Shown here: in pieces, positions 1-8,245 of the stretch
Layout of the letters: each line of letters opens with the position of its first letter
How positions within the stretch are numbered: position 1 is the stretch's first letter
Assembly (NCBI RefSeq): GCF_006711645.1
Contig: NZ_CP041247.1
Location: forward strand, 62,001-126,000
Length of the DNA stretch: 64,000 nucleotides
Direction: 5' to 3'
From: Klebsiella electrica
GTDB lineage: Bacteria; Pseudomonadota; Gammaproteobacteria; Enterobacterales; Enterobacteriaceae
The notes under the pieces: generated by a model
The model's input: the letters and a program-made list of their open reading frames with translations, nothing else
The model's database searches: none
What the model was told of the DNA's origin: nothing
Made by a program: the position numbers and the translations under genes

Positions 1-1
1 T

Positions 2-229
2 ACGTTGACGCGTCACTTCGCCAGGGCTACCGGCATGAGCATTGCCGACTGGCTGACCATGGAACGTCTGCGGCGCAGTCAGCTCCTGCTCGAAGCGGGG
101 AATATGCCCGTCGAGCAGGTGGCGGAGAGCGTTGGTTTCCGCTCCGCCGTGACCTGGCGCCAGCAGTTTAAATCCCGCTTTGGCGTCAGCCCGGCGGAGT
201 GGCGGCGCACCTTTCGCCGCGGGACTTAG
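2..229 (+). CDS. AraC/GlxA-family transcriptional regulator, C-terminal fragment
   Basis: The reading frame is open from the window edge to a TAG at 227-229, so the 5' part of the gene lies outside. The visible 75 or so residues form the second half of an AraC-type double helix-turn-helix, including the pattern VAESVGFRSAVTWRQQFKSR followed by FGVSPAEWR, which is the usual AraC signature. The N-terminal sensor domain cannot be seen. The wording of the preserved part (TRHFARATGMSIADWL) resembles GlxA/FtrA-type regulators, but this is an impression, not a firm assignment. It ends a few bases before the convergent yahK gene. Confidence 0.8.
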   Translation, partial: TLTRHFARATGMSIADWLTMERLRRSQLLLEAGNMPVEQVAESVGFRSAVTWRQQFKSRFGVSPAEWRRTFRRGT

Positions 230-1275
230 CCGGCGAGCGTTGCGCTGTCGATCACGAAGCGATATTTGACATCGCCTTTGACCATGCGCTCCCAGGCTTC
301 GTTGATCTGATCGCCGCGAATCAGCTCAATATCAGCGACAATGCCGTGCTCGGCGCAGAAATCGAGCATTTCCTGAGTTTCCGGGATCCCGCCAATCATC
401 GAACCGGCAATCGCACGGCGGCGGAATATCAGATTAAACACTTCCGGCGAAGGATGCGGACTGGCCGGCGCGCCGACTAGGGTCAGAGTGCCATCGCGTT
501 TAAGTAACGTGGTGAAGGCATCGAGGTTGTGCGGCGCCGCCACGGTGTTAAGGATGAAATCGAAACTTTTCACGTGGGCGGCCATTTCGTCCTCGTTGCG
601 CGAGACCACCACCTCATCCGCGCCCAGTGCTTTTGCCGCTTCCCGCTTCGATTCTGATGTGGTAAAGGCCACCACGTGGGCGCCCATGGCGTGGGCCAAC
701 TTAATCCCCATATGCCCCAACCCGCCAATACCGACGATAGCGACTTTTTTCCCCGGCCCGACGTTCCAGTGGCGCAGCGGAGAGTAGGTGGTGATCCCGG
801 CGCAGAGCAGTGGTGCCACGGCGGCGAGTTGTTCCTTCGGATGGCGCACGTGCAGCACGTAGCGCTCGTGTACCACAATCTGCTGCGAATAGCCGCCGAG
901 GGTGTGTCCGGGCGCATCGGCCGTGGGGCCGTTGTAGGTGAGAATCATATGGTCGCAGTAGTTTTCCAGTCCTGCCTCGCACTCTGCACACTGTTTACAG
1001 CTGTCGACCATACAGCCGACGCCGACCAGGTCGCCCACGTTGAATCCCGAGACCTGATTGCCGATGGCGGTCACCTGGCCGACGATTTCATGTCCCGGTA
1101 CGCAAGGATAGAGCGTACCGGCCCATTCGGATCGCGCCTGATGAAGGTCGGAGTGGCAGACGCCGCAGTAATCGATGGCAATCTGCACATCGTGGGGCCC
1201 CGGGTCGCGGCGGGAGATAGCCATCGATTTCAGCGGTTGGGTGGCGGAGTACGTACCAATAGCATTGATCTGCAT
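226..1275 (-). CDS. yahK: NADP-dependent zinc alcohol/aldehyde reductase YahK
   Basis: The 349-residue product matches E. coli YahK in length and almost throughout in sequence as I recall it. It is a medium-chain zinc dehydrogenase of the cinnamyl-alcohol-dehydrogenase group that reduces aldehydes in the cytoplasm. Catalytic zinc ligands are visible in CGVCHSDLH (C40, H41 area) and GHE (H62, E63); the structural zinc cysteines follow in a C-rich stretch near residues 93-107. The nucleotide-binding motif GIGGLGHMG lies near residue 180. The gene overlaps the stop of the convergent AraC-type gene by 4 bp. Physiological substrate is not shown by the sequence. Confidence 0.93.
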   Translation of the reverse strand: MQINAIGTYSATQPLKSMAISRRDPGPHDVQIAIDYCGVCHSDLHQARSEWAGTLYPCVPGHEIVGQVTAIGNQVSGFNVGDLVGVGCMVDSCKQCAECEAGLENYCDHMILTYNGPTADAPGHTLGGYSQQIVVHERYVLHVRHPKEQLAAVAPLLCAGITTYSPLRHWNVGPGKKVAIVGIGGLGHMGIKLAHAMGAHVVAFTTSESKREAAKALGADEVVVSRNEDEMAAHVKSFDFILNTVAAPHNLDAFTTLLKRDGTLTLVGAPASPHPSPEVFNLIFRRRAIAGSMIGGIPETQEMLDFCAEHGIVADIELIRGDQINEAWERMVKGDVKYRFVIDSATLAG

Positions 1276-1489
1276 AGCGAAACCTCTTTCTGAATGAACG
1301 TGCTGGATGATTCGGAGGGGATGACCTGCTTTTTGGCGGCAACGGTAAGCGTAGCCTGGTCAGCGCGGGGCGTGAGGCGATTAGCTCAGAGTGTTAAACC
1401 GTAAAGGGAAAAAGAGACGGGATAAAAAAGAACGCGGCAAGAAGAGGCGGATTCCCCGCCCGGCAGGGAACCCGCAAACGTTGAGGCGA

Positions 1490-1789
1490 TTATTCAACCG
1501 GCGTCAGATAATCCAGGCGCAGCGGCTCCGCCAGCAGGCTATCCATTTGCGCGATAAAAGCCTGAAAGTGCGGCTGGGCGATGTGCGCCTCCAGCGCGGA
1601 TGGGTCGCGCCACGACTCGCGCATGTAGAAGGTGTCCGGCGCATCGCGCAGTTGAAACAGGGCATAATCCAGATTACCCGCTTCCTGACGGGTCGGCAGT
1701 AACAGCGCTTTCAGCGCCTGCTTGAGCCCGGCCGTTTTCCCCGGTTTGGCTTTCAGAACCGCAATGACAGATACCGTGTCGCTCGTCAT
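1490..1789 (-). CDS. Antibiotic-biosynthesis-monooxygenase-fold (ABM) protein
   Basis: A 99-residue protein of the ABM/YgiN type, a small ferredoxin-like dimeric alpha/beta barrel fold found in quinol monooxygenases and heme-degrading enzymes. The central YMRESWRDPSALEAHIAQPHF pattern with the conserved W and the H-x-F at the end is the family signature. I chose the internal ATG at 1787-1789 because a longer frame runs back into the upstream gene and the family length is about 95-105. It starts 1 bp after the stop of the oxidoreductase gene upstream, so the two are almost certainly co-transcribed, suggesting paired quinone or aromatic redox chemistry. The exact reaction is unknown. Confidence 0.8.
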   Translation of the reverse strand: MTSDTVSVIAVLKAKPGKTAGLKQALKALLLPTRQEAGNLDYALFQLRDAPDTFYMRESWRDPSALEAHIAQPHFQAFIAQMDSLLAEPLRLDYLTPVE

Positions 1790-1790
1790 C

Positions 1791-2798
1791 TTAAAACCCT
1801 TCCAGCACGATTTTGCCGACCGCGCGTCCGGTTTCCAGTCGGGCGTGCGCTCTCTGCAGGTTGCTGGCGTTGATTGGACCGTAATGCTCGCCGAGGGTGG
1901 TTTTGATGGTCTTATCGTCAATCAGCGCCGCCACCCGGGTCAGCAGCTGATGCTGGGCCAGCATATCCGGCGTTTCAAACATCGAACGGGTGAACATAAA
2001 CTCCCAGTGCAGCGAAATGCTTTTGGCTTTCAGCGGGCGGGCATCGAGGGATTCCGGGTCGTCAATCAACGCCAGCTTACCCTGTGGGGCGAGGGCGGCA
2101 ATCAGCTGCGCGTAATGTTGCTCAGTCTTGTTGAGGCTGGCGACGTGCGTCACGGCGTTGACCCCAATCCGCGCCAGTTCTTCACTGAGCGGCTTGCTGT
2201 GATCGATAACGTGGTGCGCCCCGGCATCAAGCACCCATTTCTGGCTTTCCGGGCGCGAAGCGGTGCCGATGACCGTCATGCGCGTCAGTTTGCGCGCCAG
2301 CTGCGTGAGAATGGAACCGACGCCGCCCGCCGCGCCGACAATCAGCAGCGTGTCCCCGGCATTGCCGCCTTCCTGCACGCCAAGACGGTCGAACAATAAT
2401 TCCCATGCGGTGATGGCGGTCAGCGGCAGGGCGGCGGCAGAGGCGTTATCCAGTGAGCGCGGCTTTAAGGCGACGATCCGTTCGTCGACGAGCTGAAACT
2501 CGCTATTACTTCCCGCGCGTTCCAACGCACCGGCATACCAGACTTCATCGCCCGGCGCGAACAGCGTCACCGCCTCGCCGACCGATTTTACGATGCCAAC
2601 CGCATCCCAGCCCAGCACGCGCGGAGTATCGCCGGTAAATCCGGCGCGGACTTTGGTATCCACCGGGTTAACGGAAATCGCTTTCACTTCAATGAGCAGG
2701 TCATGCCCGGCAGCAACCGGAAGCGGGAGCTCAATGTCGCTTAAAAATGGGATGTTACTGCCTTCAGTTACGGCGCGGGTAATGGCGATCGCTTTCAT
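1791..2798 (-). CDS. Zinc-independent quinone-oxidoreductase-type medium-chain dehydrogenase
   Basis: The product has 335 residues of the ZADH/quinone-oxidoreductase class. It has an N-terminal GroES-like domain with the SVNPVDTKVRAG pattern and a Rossmann domain with the nucleotide-binding GAAGGVGS motif near residue 150. The zinc-ligand cysteine cluster of classic alcohol dehydrogenases is missing, as expected for NADPH:quinone reductase-like enzymes. It is the first gene of a two-gene unit with the ABM-fold gene 1 bp downstream. Promoter and regulator are not evident; the nearest regulator candidate is the AraC-type gene at the window edge. Substrate unknown. Confidence 0.82.
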   Translation of the reverse strand: MKAIAITRAVTEGSNIPFLSDIELPLPVAAGHDLLIEVKAISVNPVDTKVRAGFTGDTPRVLGWDAVGIVKSVGEAVTLFAPGDEVWYAGALERAGSNSEFQLVDERIVALKPRSLDNASAAALPLTAITAWELLFDRLGVQEGGNAGDTLLIVGAAGGVGSILTQLARKLTRMTVIGTASRPESQKWVLDAGAHHVIDHSKPLSEELARIGVNAVTHVASLNKTEQHYAQLIAALAPQGKLALIDDPESLDARPLKAKSISLHWEFMFTRSMFETPDMLAQHQLLTRVAALIDDKTIKTTLGEHYGPINASNLQRAHARLETGRAVGKIVLEGF

Positions 2799-3010
2799 AC
2801 ACTCTCCGGTTTTAAATGGGGTTTCTGTGGGAATCCGTTAATGGTAGACCCCTGGCGGAGAGGGAAAAACGGGGCCTGGGCGATAAGAGTTATATTGAAA
2901 AGCTGAAAATCGGTCTGGGTCGCCATGAGTTGGCCACAGGATGACATAACGGATTGCCATGGCAGCGGTATGGTTTATTGCATAGGGGGGAGGATTCAGG
3001 GGCAGCAAAC

Positions 3011-3105
3011 TGGCGGAAGATCACAGGAGTTGAACCTGCCCGGGACCGCTGGCGGCCCCAACTGGATTTGAAGTCCAGCCACCTCACCGGAGATGACGAT
3101 CTTCC
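3011..3105 (-). tRNA. selC: tRNA-Sec (UGA-decoding selenocysteine tRNA)
   Basis: The 95-nt sequence on the minus strand begins GGAAGATC and ends GATCTTCCGCCA with an encoded CCA. It has the very long variable arm and the extended 8-bp acceptor stem that distinguish tRNA-Sec. The anticodon TCA lies at 3069-3071. Only a few positions differ from the E. coli selC sequence I remember. selC is a frequent integration site for pathogenicity islands at its 3' end, but here the 3' side (left) is followed directly by the oxidoreductase genes with no integrase; the sugar genes lie on its 5' side. Confidence 0.97.
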
Positions 3106-3130
3106 GCGCCTCGATTGCTACATGGAGGCG

Positions 3131-3165
3131 GGGCGCATTATAGCTACTTTCAGGGATTTACCACA
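3131..3165 (-). promoter_or_regulatory. selC promoter (-10 box and GC-rich discriminator)
   Basis: On the minus strand a perfect TATAAT (3137-3142) is followed by the G+C-rich stretch GCGCCCCGCC about 30 bp before the mature tRNA 5' end. A G+C-rich discriminator is typical of stringently controlled stable-RNA promoters. A good -35 hexamer is not obvious. Confidence 0.6.
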
Positions 3166-3170
3166 TACCT

Positions 3171-3798
3171 AAACGCACTTTTTTACTGTTAAAACTGGAC
3201 TTTGCAGAACAGTCTGAAACAATTCCGTTCAAAATCCATGGGTTACACTTTTTTACACCCTTTCAGGCAACCGCAATCGTAGAAAACAAGACAGATAATG
3301 TGTGTCACGGGAGCAGGCGGACCGGTATGCTACTGCCTGGTCGCTGAAATGTCGTACTACCCTGAAGCGGTGGATAATCACGCTCGCCAGGCGGATTACG
3401 TCAGAAACGAGGATATCGCTTGCCAGCAGCGCCTGCCCGACGATGGCCGCGAGGCGGTGAGTCAGGTTCCGGCAGCGGATGACGCTGTGGCCTGCGTTTT
3501 GAAGGCGGTGATGATGAGGCTGCAGGAGATAAATCGCAGCACCAGTGGGACATCGCCAGAGTTATTCTTTCTGCGAATTGAGATCGTTATCACGTATATT
3601 TATTGCTGAAATGTGATCTGACTTATAAATATTTTTTCTTTCTCCATCCTGTTTTATTTCTGTCCGGATATCCGGACACGATTTAGTATTGTTGTTTACA
3701 CCGTGCCTCCCTATATTTATCCTCAATGATTTCCGTAGAGATCGCGTCGTATAGCGATGTCTTATTGGCATTAATCTGCTATGCAAAAAGGGTAAATA
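3171..3798. other. Intergenic region between selC and the PTS operon
   Basis: About 630 bp without a convincing gene. It is a mosaic: A+T-rich flanks surround a G+C-rich core at about 3300-3560. An open frame at 3298-3609 crosses the core but resembles no protein I know and has no clear ribosome-binding site. The core may be a remnant of a lost gene. The right A+T-rich part (3600-3798) presumably carries the promoter of the downstream regulator-PTS operon. Confidence 0.4.
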
Positions 3799-5370
3799 AT
3801 GCAAATGGTTACCTCGCGACAGAACAGATTATTAAAATTTCTCCTGCCAAAAAGAGAATACGTTACGTTATTAAAAATAGCTGAACAGCTAAATGTTTCA
3901 GAAAAAACGGTTCAGCGTGACTTACGTTTTCTCGAACAATGGCTCTCTGACTGGAAAATCAGTATTGATAAACGGGCCGGTACTGGTGTGATGCTGCTGG
4001 CCGAAAATGTCACCGACCTGTTGCAACTAGACCAGCTGCTGGGTACCGAAGGTGATGATACCGATGCGATGATGAATAATTCACGGCGCGTGAAAATTGC
4101 TTCTCAGCTATTAAGTGAAACGCCGCGAGAAACCTCGATCAATAAATTATCTGAACGCTACTTTATCAGCAGTGCCTCGATTGTTAATGATTTAAAAGTA
4201 ATTGAATCATGGATTACCCCACTCGGGCTGGTATTAATTCGCAGCCAGAGTGGGACCCATATTGAAGGCAGTGAATCGCATGTCCGTCAGGCAATGGCCT
4301 CATTAATTAACGGCGTTATTAATCATAATGAGCCCGGGAGTATTATCCATTCTCGTCTCGACAGCGGCAGCTATAAAGCGCTGGTGCACTATTTTGGCGA
4401 AGAGGATGTGCTATTTGTTCAGTCACTTCTTGAAGAAAGGGAACGTAAACTGAGCTGGTCGTTGGGCGAACCTTATTACGTCAATATCTTCACCCATATC
4501 CTGATTATGATGTACCGGATCACCCGCGGAAATGCGTTACCGCGCCGGGAACAGGGCCACCCGCTGTTTGATGAGTCTGTTTTTTGTATCGCGCAAAACA
4601 TGCTGCAAAAAATAGAGGCGCGCATTGCCCATCCGTTACCGGAAGATGAAAGCTGGTTTATTTATCAATACATTATCTCATCGGGCGTGGTGGTGGAGGA
4701 ACGTGATGATGTCAGCATGCTGCGTAATCTCCACTCCAGCGATGAGGCCAGGAAAATAACCTCCCGGCTGATCGCGCTTTTTTCCACGTTGGTTGATATC
4801 GATCTTGCGCATGACACCGCGTTATATGAAGGGTTGCTCATTCATATAAAACCACTGCTTAACCGATTGAATTATCATATTTATATCCGTAATCCGCTGC
4901 TGGAGGATATCAAAGGCGAACTTACGGATGTGTGGCCGCTAACCCTCCGGGTGGTGAATCAGATATTTTCTGCCTGGGGTGATAAGGCGGTCTCGGAAGA
5001 TGAAGTCGGTTATTTAACCGTCCATTTTCAGGCGGCGATGGAGAGGCAGGTTGCCAGAAAGCGGGTGCTGCTGGTGTGTTCTACGGGAATCGGCACCTCG
5101 CATCTGTTGAAAAGCCGGGTGCTCAGAGCTTTTCCCGACTGGACCATCGTTGGCGTGTTGCCCGCAGGAAGTCTGCATACGTTTCAGGACCAGGACAATA
5201 TTGAGCTGGTGATCTCGACGATTCATTTGCCGGAAATTGCGCTACCGGTGGTTTATGTCAGCGCATTTTTTAACGATGCCGATATCAAGCGGGTTACTGA
5301 AAAAGTGATTACTGAGAAATTACACCACGCGGCAGCGTCAACTGCCAGCAATGAAATTTTATATCCATGA
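3799..5370 (+). CDS. PRD-containing PTS operon activator (BglG/MtlR/FrvR type)
   Basis: The 523-residue protein has an N-terminal helix-turn-helix (KIAEQLNVSEKTVQRDLRFL, about residues 25-45) and a second putative winged-helix (about 100-140). The middle holds two PTS-regulation domains, whose histidines are normally phosphorylated by HPr or EIIB. A galactitol-IIB-like domain begins with CSTGIGTS (C427). There is no C-terminal IIA domain, so it is shorter than MtlR-type proteins. ATG 3799 has AAGGG upstream. The gene is followed after 10 bp by the IIA gene, so regulator and transporter probably form one operon whose activity the regulator adjusts by PTS phosphorylation state. The inducing sugar is unknown. 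Confidence 0.85.
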   Translation: MQMVTSRQNRLLKFLLPKREYVTLLKIAEQLNVSEKTVQRDLRFLEQWLSDWKISIDKRAGTGVMLLAENVTDLLQLDQLLGTEGDDTDAMMNNSRRVKIASQLLSETPRETSINKLSERYFISSASIVNDLKVIESWITPLGLVLIRSQSGTHIEGSESHVRQAMASLINGVINHNEPGSIIHSRLDSGSYKALVHYFGEEDVLFVQSLLEERERKLSWSLGEPYYVNIFTHILIMMYRITRGNALPRREQGHPLFDESVFCIAQNMLQKIEARIAHPLPEDESWFIYQYIISSGVVVEERDDVSMLRNLHSSDEARKITSRLIALFSTLVDIDLAHDTALYEGLLIHIKPLLNRLNYHIYIRNPLLEDIKGELTDVWPLTLRVVNQIFSAWGDKAVSEDEVGYLTVHFQAAMERQVARKRVLLVCSTGIGTSHLLKSRVLRAFPDWTIVGVLPAGSLHTFQDQDNIELVISTIHLPEIALPVVYVSAFFNDADIKRVTEKVITEKLHHAAASTASNEILYP

Positions 5371-5380
5371 GGTAAATAAT

Positions 5381-5851
5381 ATGGACATCACCCGAATTTT
5401 AAATACTAAACGTGTTTTGCTGGATATGCAGGCCCGGAATAAAGCGGAAGCTATCGAAGAGTTAACCGATCTGCTTCAGAAAGATGGTGCGATTAACTGT
5501 CGTGAAACTTTTATTCGGGATGTCTGGCAGCGCGAATCGGAAGGTTCGACAGGGTTTGAGAATCATATTGCTATTCCTCATGGAAAATCATCCGCCGTTG
5601 TCAATACCACGCTGGCGATTGGCCGCACCCGTCAGGATATTGCCTGGGAAACGCTGGATGGTAGTCATGTTCGCTGTATTATTTTATTTGCCGTTCGCCT
5701 GGAAGACCAAAATACCACCCATATTCGCTTGTTGTCCCAGGTCGCCGGGGCGCTGGCTGATGATGACATCATTGCGCAATTGCTCGAAGAAACCAGTCCG
5801 CAGAAGATTATTGATTTATTTAGTCAGTATGCTGAGTCGGATGTTTACTAA
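5381..5851 (+). CDS. PTS fructose/mannitol-type EIIA component
   Basis: A 156-residue cytoplasmic phosphotransfer protein of the IIA-fructose family. The active histidine is H67 in the conserved IAIPHGK motif; it takes the phosphate from HPr and gives it to EIIB. ATG 5381 is preferred over an ATG 30 bp upstream because GAGGT lies just before it and it starts at the family's usual point. It lies 10 bp after the regulator stop and 21 bp before the IIB gene. Confidence 0.9.
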   Translation: MDITRILNTKRVLLDMQARNKAEAIEELTDLLQKDGAINCRETFIRDVWQRESEGSTGFENHIAIPHGKSSAVVNTTLAIGRTRQDIAWETLDGSHVRCIILFAVRLEDQNTTHIRLLSQVAGALADDDIIAQLLEETSPQKIIDLFSQYAESDVY

Positions 5852-5872
5852 CTATAAATATTGGAGTCTGAG

Positions 5873-6187
5873 ATGAATATTGTCTGTGTTGCCGCTTGTA
5901 CCGCAGGTATTGCTCATACTTATATCGCACGTGAGAAGTTAATTAAAGGCGCCAGGGCGCTGGGCCACAATGTTAAAGTTGAAACTCAAGGTACGATTGG
6001 TACTGAGAATGAGCTTACACCAGAAGATATCGCTGCCGCTGACGTTGTTATTCTCGCTATAGATGTAAAAATCAAAGGTGAAGAACGCTTTAAAAACAAA
6101 CGGATTGTTCGCGTGAAAACGGAAGTCGTTATTAAGTCACCGATTCAGTTTATCGAAAAGGTTGAGAAATCCTTAGCTAATGCCTGA
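5873..6187 (+). CDS. PTS fructose-like EIIB component
   Basis: A 104-residue single-domain EIIB of the fructose family. The phosphorylated cysteine is C9 in ACTAGIAHT, a variant of the usual ACPTGIAHT loop in which proline-threonine is replaced by threonine-alanine. The start at ATG 5873 is supported by GGAG at 5863-5866; a TTG further upstream is unlikely. IIB passes phosphate from the IIA protein just upstream to the sugar bound by the IIC protein just downstream. Being a separate polypeptide resembles the FrvB/FrwB/FryB family rather than FruA. Confidence 0.9.
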   Translation: MNIVCVAACTAGIAHTYIAREKLIKGARALGHNVKVETQGTIGTENELTPEDIAAADVVILAIDVKIKGEERFKNKRIVRVKTEVVIKSPIQFIEKVEKSLANA

Positions 6188-6210
6188 TCCTTATTCTGGA
6201 GGGATCTACC

Positions 6211-7302
6211 ATGAGTGAAAATAAAACGCCTGTCTCGCAGGAAATTAAAAAACATTTATTAACCGGTATTTCATGGATGATACCGCTGATTGTTGCCGCC
6301 GGGATTTGTATTGCCCTCGGTCAGGTATTGGGCGGTACTGATGTCGCGGAGAAAGTGGGGACCATCCCCTGGATGCTAAACCAAATCGGCGGCTGGGGTA
6401 TGGGGCTTATTGTCCCGCTGATCTGCGCGGCAATCGCCTACTCCATTGCTGACAGACCGGGTTTTGCGCCAGGGCTTATCGTTGGGTTCGTCTGCGGACA
6501 GATTCATACCGGCTTTATCGGCGGGATGCTTGGCGGTTTTCTGGTGGGCTACACGGTACTGCTGTTGAAACATTACGTGCGCTTGCCAAAGTCGATGCAG
6601 GGGCTGATGCCAATCATGGTGCTACCGGTATTAAGCACCATTATCAGCGGCCTGTTGATGATGACCTTAATAGGCAAGCCCATCGCCTGGCTGCAGGAGG
6701 CATTGATTCACATGCTGGAGTCGATGCAGGGCGGCTCGCGATTTTTGCTGGGGGCTATCCTGGGAGCGATGGCCACCTTCGACTTCGGCGGACCCGTCAA
6801 TAAAACCATGTCGCTCTTTGCCGACGGCTTGCTGGTCAGCGGGGTTTATGGTCCGGAAGCCGTGAAGTTCGTCGGATCGATGATTCCTCCCTTCGGCATT
6901 ACGCTGTCTTTCCTGTTAACCCGCCACAAATATACCCGCGCCGAAACCGAAGCGCTGAAGGCCGCTTTCCCGATGGGCATTTGCATGATTACGGAGGGTG
7001 TGATCCCTATTGCGGCGCGCGATCTCCTTCGCGTGGTGGGGTCCTGTGTGGTGGCCTCGGCGGTGGCGGGCGGATTGATTATGACCTGGGGTGTGGAAAG
7101 CCCGGTTCCACACGGCGGGATGTTTGTCGTACCGCTGTTCACCCATCCACTGCTGTTTTGCCTGGCGCTGGCGATTGGGACGGTTATCTGCGGCGTGATG
7201 CTGTCGCTGTGGAAAAAGCCGGTCACCGAACGCGACGAAGAGTTTGATGAACTGAGCGACCAAAAGGTCGCCGACGATGAAATCACCTTCACCCTTGAGT
7301 AA
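6211..7302 (+). CDS. PTS fructose-like EIIC permease component
   Basis: The product has 363 residues and about nine hydrophobic segments. It begins with a short cytoplasmic stretch and then ISWMIPLIVAAGICIALG, the usual first helix of fructose-type IIC. The motifs GGPVNKT and the later ITEGVIPIAARD and PHGG are family signatures of substrate-binding loops. It forms the inner-membrane channel that imports and phosphorylates the sugar together with the IIA and IIB products upstream. The start has GGAGGG seven bases before ATG. Sugar specificity cannot be read from the sequence. Confidence 0.9.
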   Translation: MSENKTPVSQEIKKHLLTGISWMIPLIVAAGICIALGQVLGGTDVAEKVGTIPWMLNQIGGWGMGLIVPLICAAIAYSIADRPGFAPGLIVGFVCGQIHTGFIGGMLGGFLVGYTVLLLKHYVRLPKSMQGLMPIMVLPVLSTIISGLLMMTLIGKPIAWLQEALIHMLESMQGGSRFLLGAILGAMATFDFGGPVNKTMSLFADGLLVSGVYGPEAVKFVGSMIPPFGITLSFLLTRHKYTRAETEALKAAFPMGICMITEGVIPIAARDLLRVVGSCVVASAVAGGLIMTWGVESPVPHGGMFVVPLFTHPLLFCLALAIGTVICGVMLSLWKKPVTERDEEFDELSDQKVADDEITFTLE

Positions 7303-7313
7303 ACGGAGGCCCT

Positions 7314-8165
7314 ATGTTTGCTGATATGAAGCAGATGGTAGCGAAAGCCTGGCGTGAACAATATGCCCTGCTGGCGATTAACTGTATGAATCTGGAGAGC
7401 GCTCGTGCCGCAGTACGCATGGCGGAAAAATATCGGGCGCCGATTATTCTCAATCTGTACCAGGGGCATCTGTCGCATTTCCCGCCCGCAATGGCGCTGG
7501 CGGTGGCCAGAACGTTGGCCGAAGCGGCCAGCGTTCCCGTCACGCTAAGCCTCGATCACGGTAAAGACCCGGTGAAGATCCGCCAGGCCTTCCGCGCCGG
7601 ATTTAGCGGGTTGATGATTGATGCCTCGGCGTTCCCGCTCGCGGAGAATATTCGCCAGACCCGTGAGGTCACCGCGCTGGCCGCCAGCGTCGGGCTTTGT
7701 GTGGAAGGCGAATTGGGTCATCTGGCGGATGCCCCGCGCTATGACCATATGACTAATGCCGATCTGATGACGCAGCCGGCGGATGTTGCCCCTTTTATTG
7801 CCCAAACCGGCATTGACCTGCTGGCGGTTTCCGTCGGCACAGCCCACGGGATGTATGCTCCGGGGGTCACGCCAGCGCTGGATTTTGACCGCCTGGCGGA
7901 GGTGCAACGAGCCTCTTCGGTGCCATTAGCCCTGCACGGCGGCAGCGGTACGCCATTCGAACAGCTTGCACGCTGCCCGGCGTTTGGCGTTGCGAAAATC
8001 AACGTCGGCGCGGCGGTATTTGAAGCCGGGAAGGCCGCGCTACTGCATACCTTGTGTCACGACAGCACCCTCGAGCTGGCCGATGCCATGGCCGTGATGG
8101 AGCATGCCAGCGCTGAAGCTATCGTCCCTTACTTACACGCGTCCGGCGCAATAGACCGGGCCTGA
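7314..8165 (+). CDS. Class II ketose-bisphosphate aldolase paralogue with diverged C-terminus
   Basis: The 283-residue protein belongs to the GatY/KbaY/FbaA class II aldolases. Catalytic D81 and zinc ligand H82 lie in LDHGKD, and further zinc histidines in GTAHG and ALHGGSG; a KINV motif follows. The last 40 residues lack the (V)I-x-x-K-x-x-x-FGS tail present in its neighbour and in KbaY, so the C-terminal part is diverged. It starts 11 bp after the IIC stop, within the operon. It probably cleaves or otherwise handles a ketose-1,6-bisphosphate or ketose-1-phosphate. It may instead act as a partner subunit of the second aldolase. Confidence 0.8.
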   Translation: MFADMKQMVAKAWREQYALLAINCMNLESARAAVRMAEKYRAPIILNLYQGHLSHFPPAMALAVARTLAEAASVPVTLSLDHGKDPVKIRQAFRAGFSGLMIDASAFPLAENIRQTREVTALAASVGLCVEGELGHLADAPRYDHMTNADLMTQPADVAPFIAQTGIDLLAVSVGTAHGMYAPGVTPALDFDRLAEVQRASSVPLALHGGSGTPFEQLARCPAFGVAKINVGAAVFEAGKAALLHTLCHDSTLELADAMAVMEHASAEAIVPYLHASGAIDRA

Positions 8166-8245
8166 TTCACTTATCAGTCATGCCTTTCATGCCAGCGCAT
8201 ATCCGCCCTGGCAGGGCTAACTACACCCTGAAACTGGAGAAAACC

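Noticed and set aside
3011..3105. Pathogenicity-island attachment at selC
   Set aside because: No integrase, no direct repeat of the selC 3' end and no mobility gene in the window; the neighbouring metabolic genes show no island borders.
3298..3609. Open frame of about 100 codons between selC and the PTS regulator
   Set aside because: It begins without a ribosome-binding site, crosses a composition boundary and resembles no protein family on either strand.
7314..8165. First aldolase as a GatZ/KbaZ regulatory subunit
   Set aside because: GatZ/KbaZ are about 420 residues and lack the DH and GTAHG zinc motifs seen here; this protein belongs to the catalytic Y-type family.
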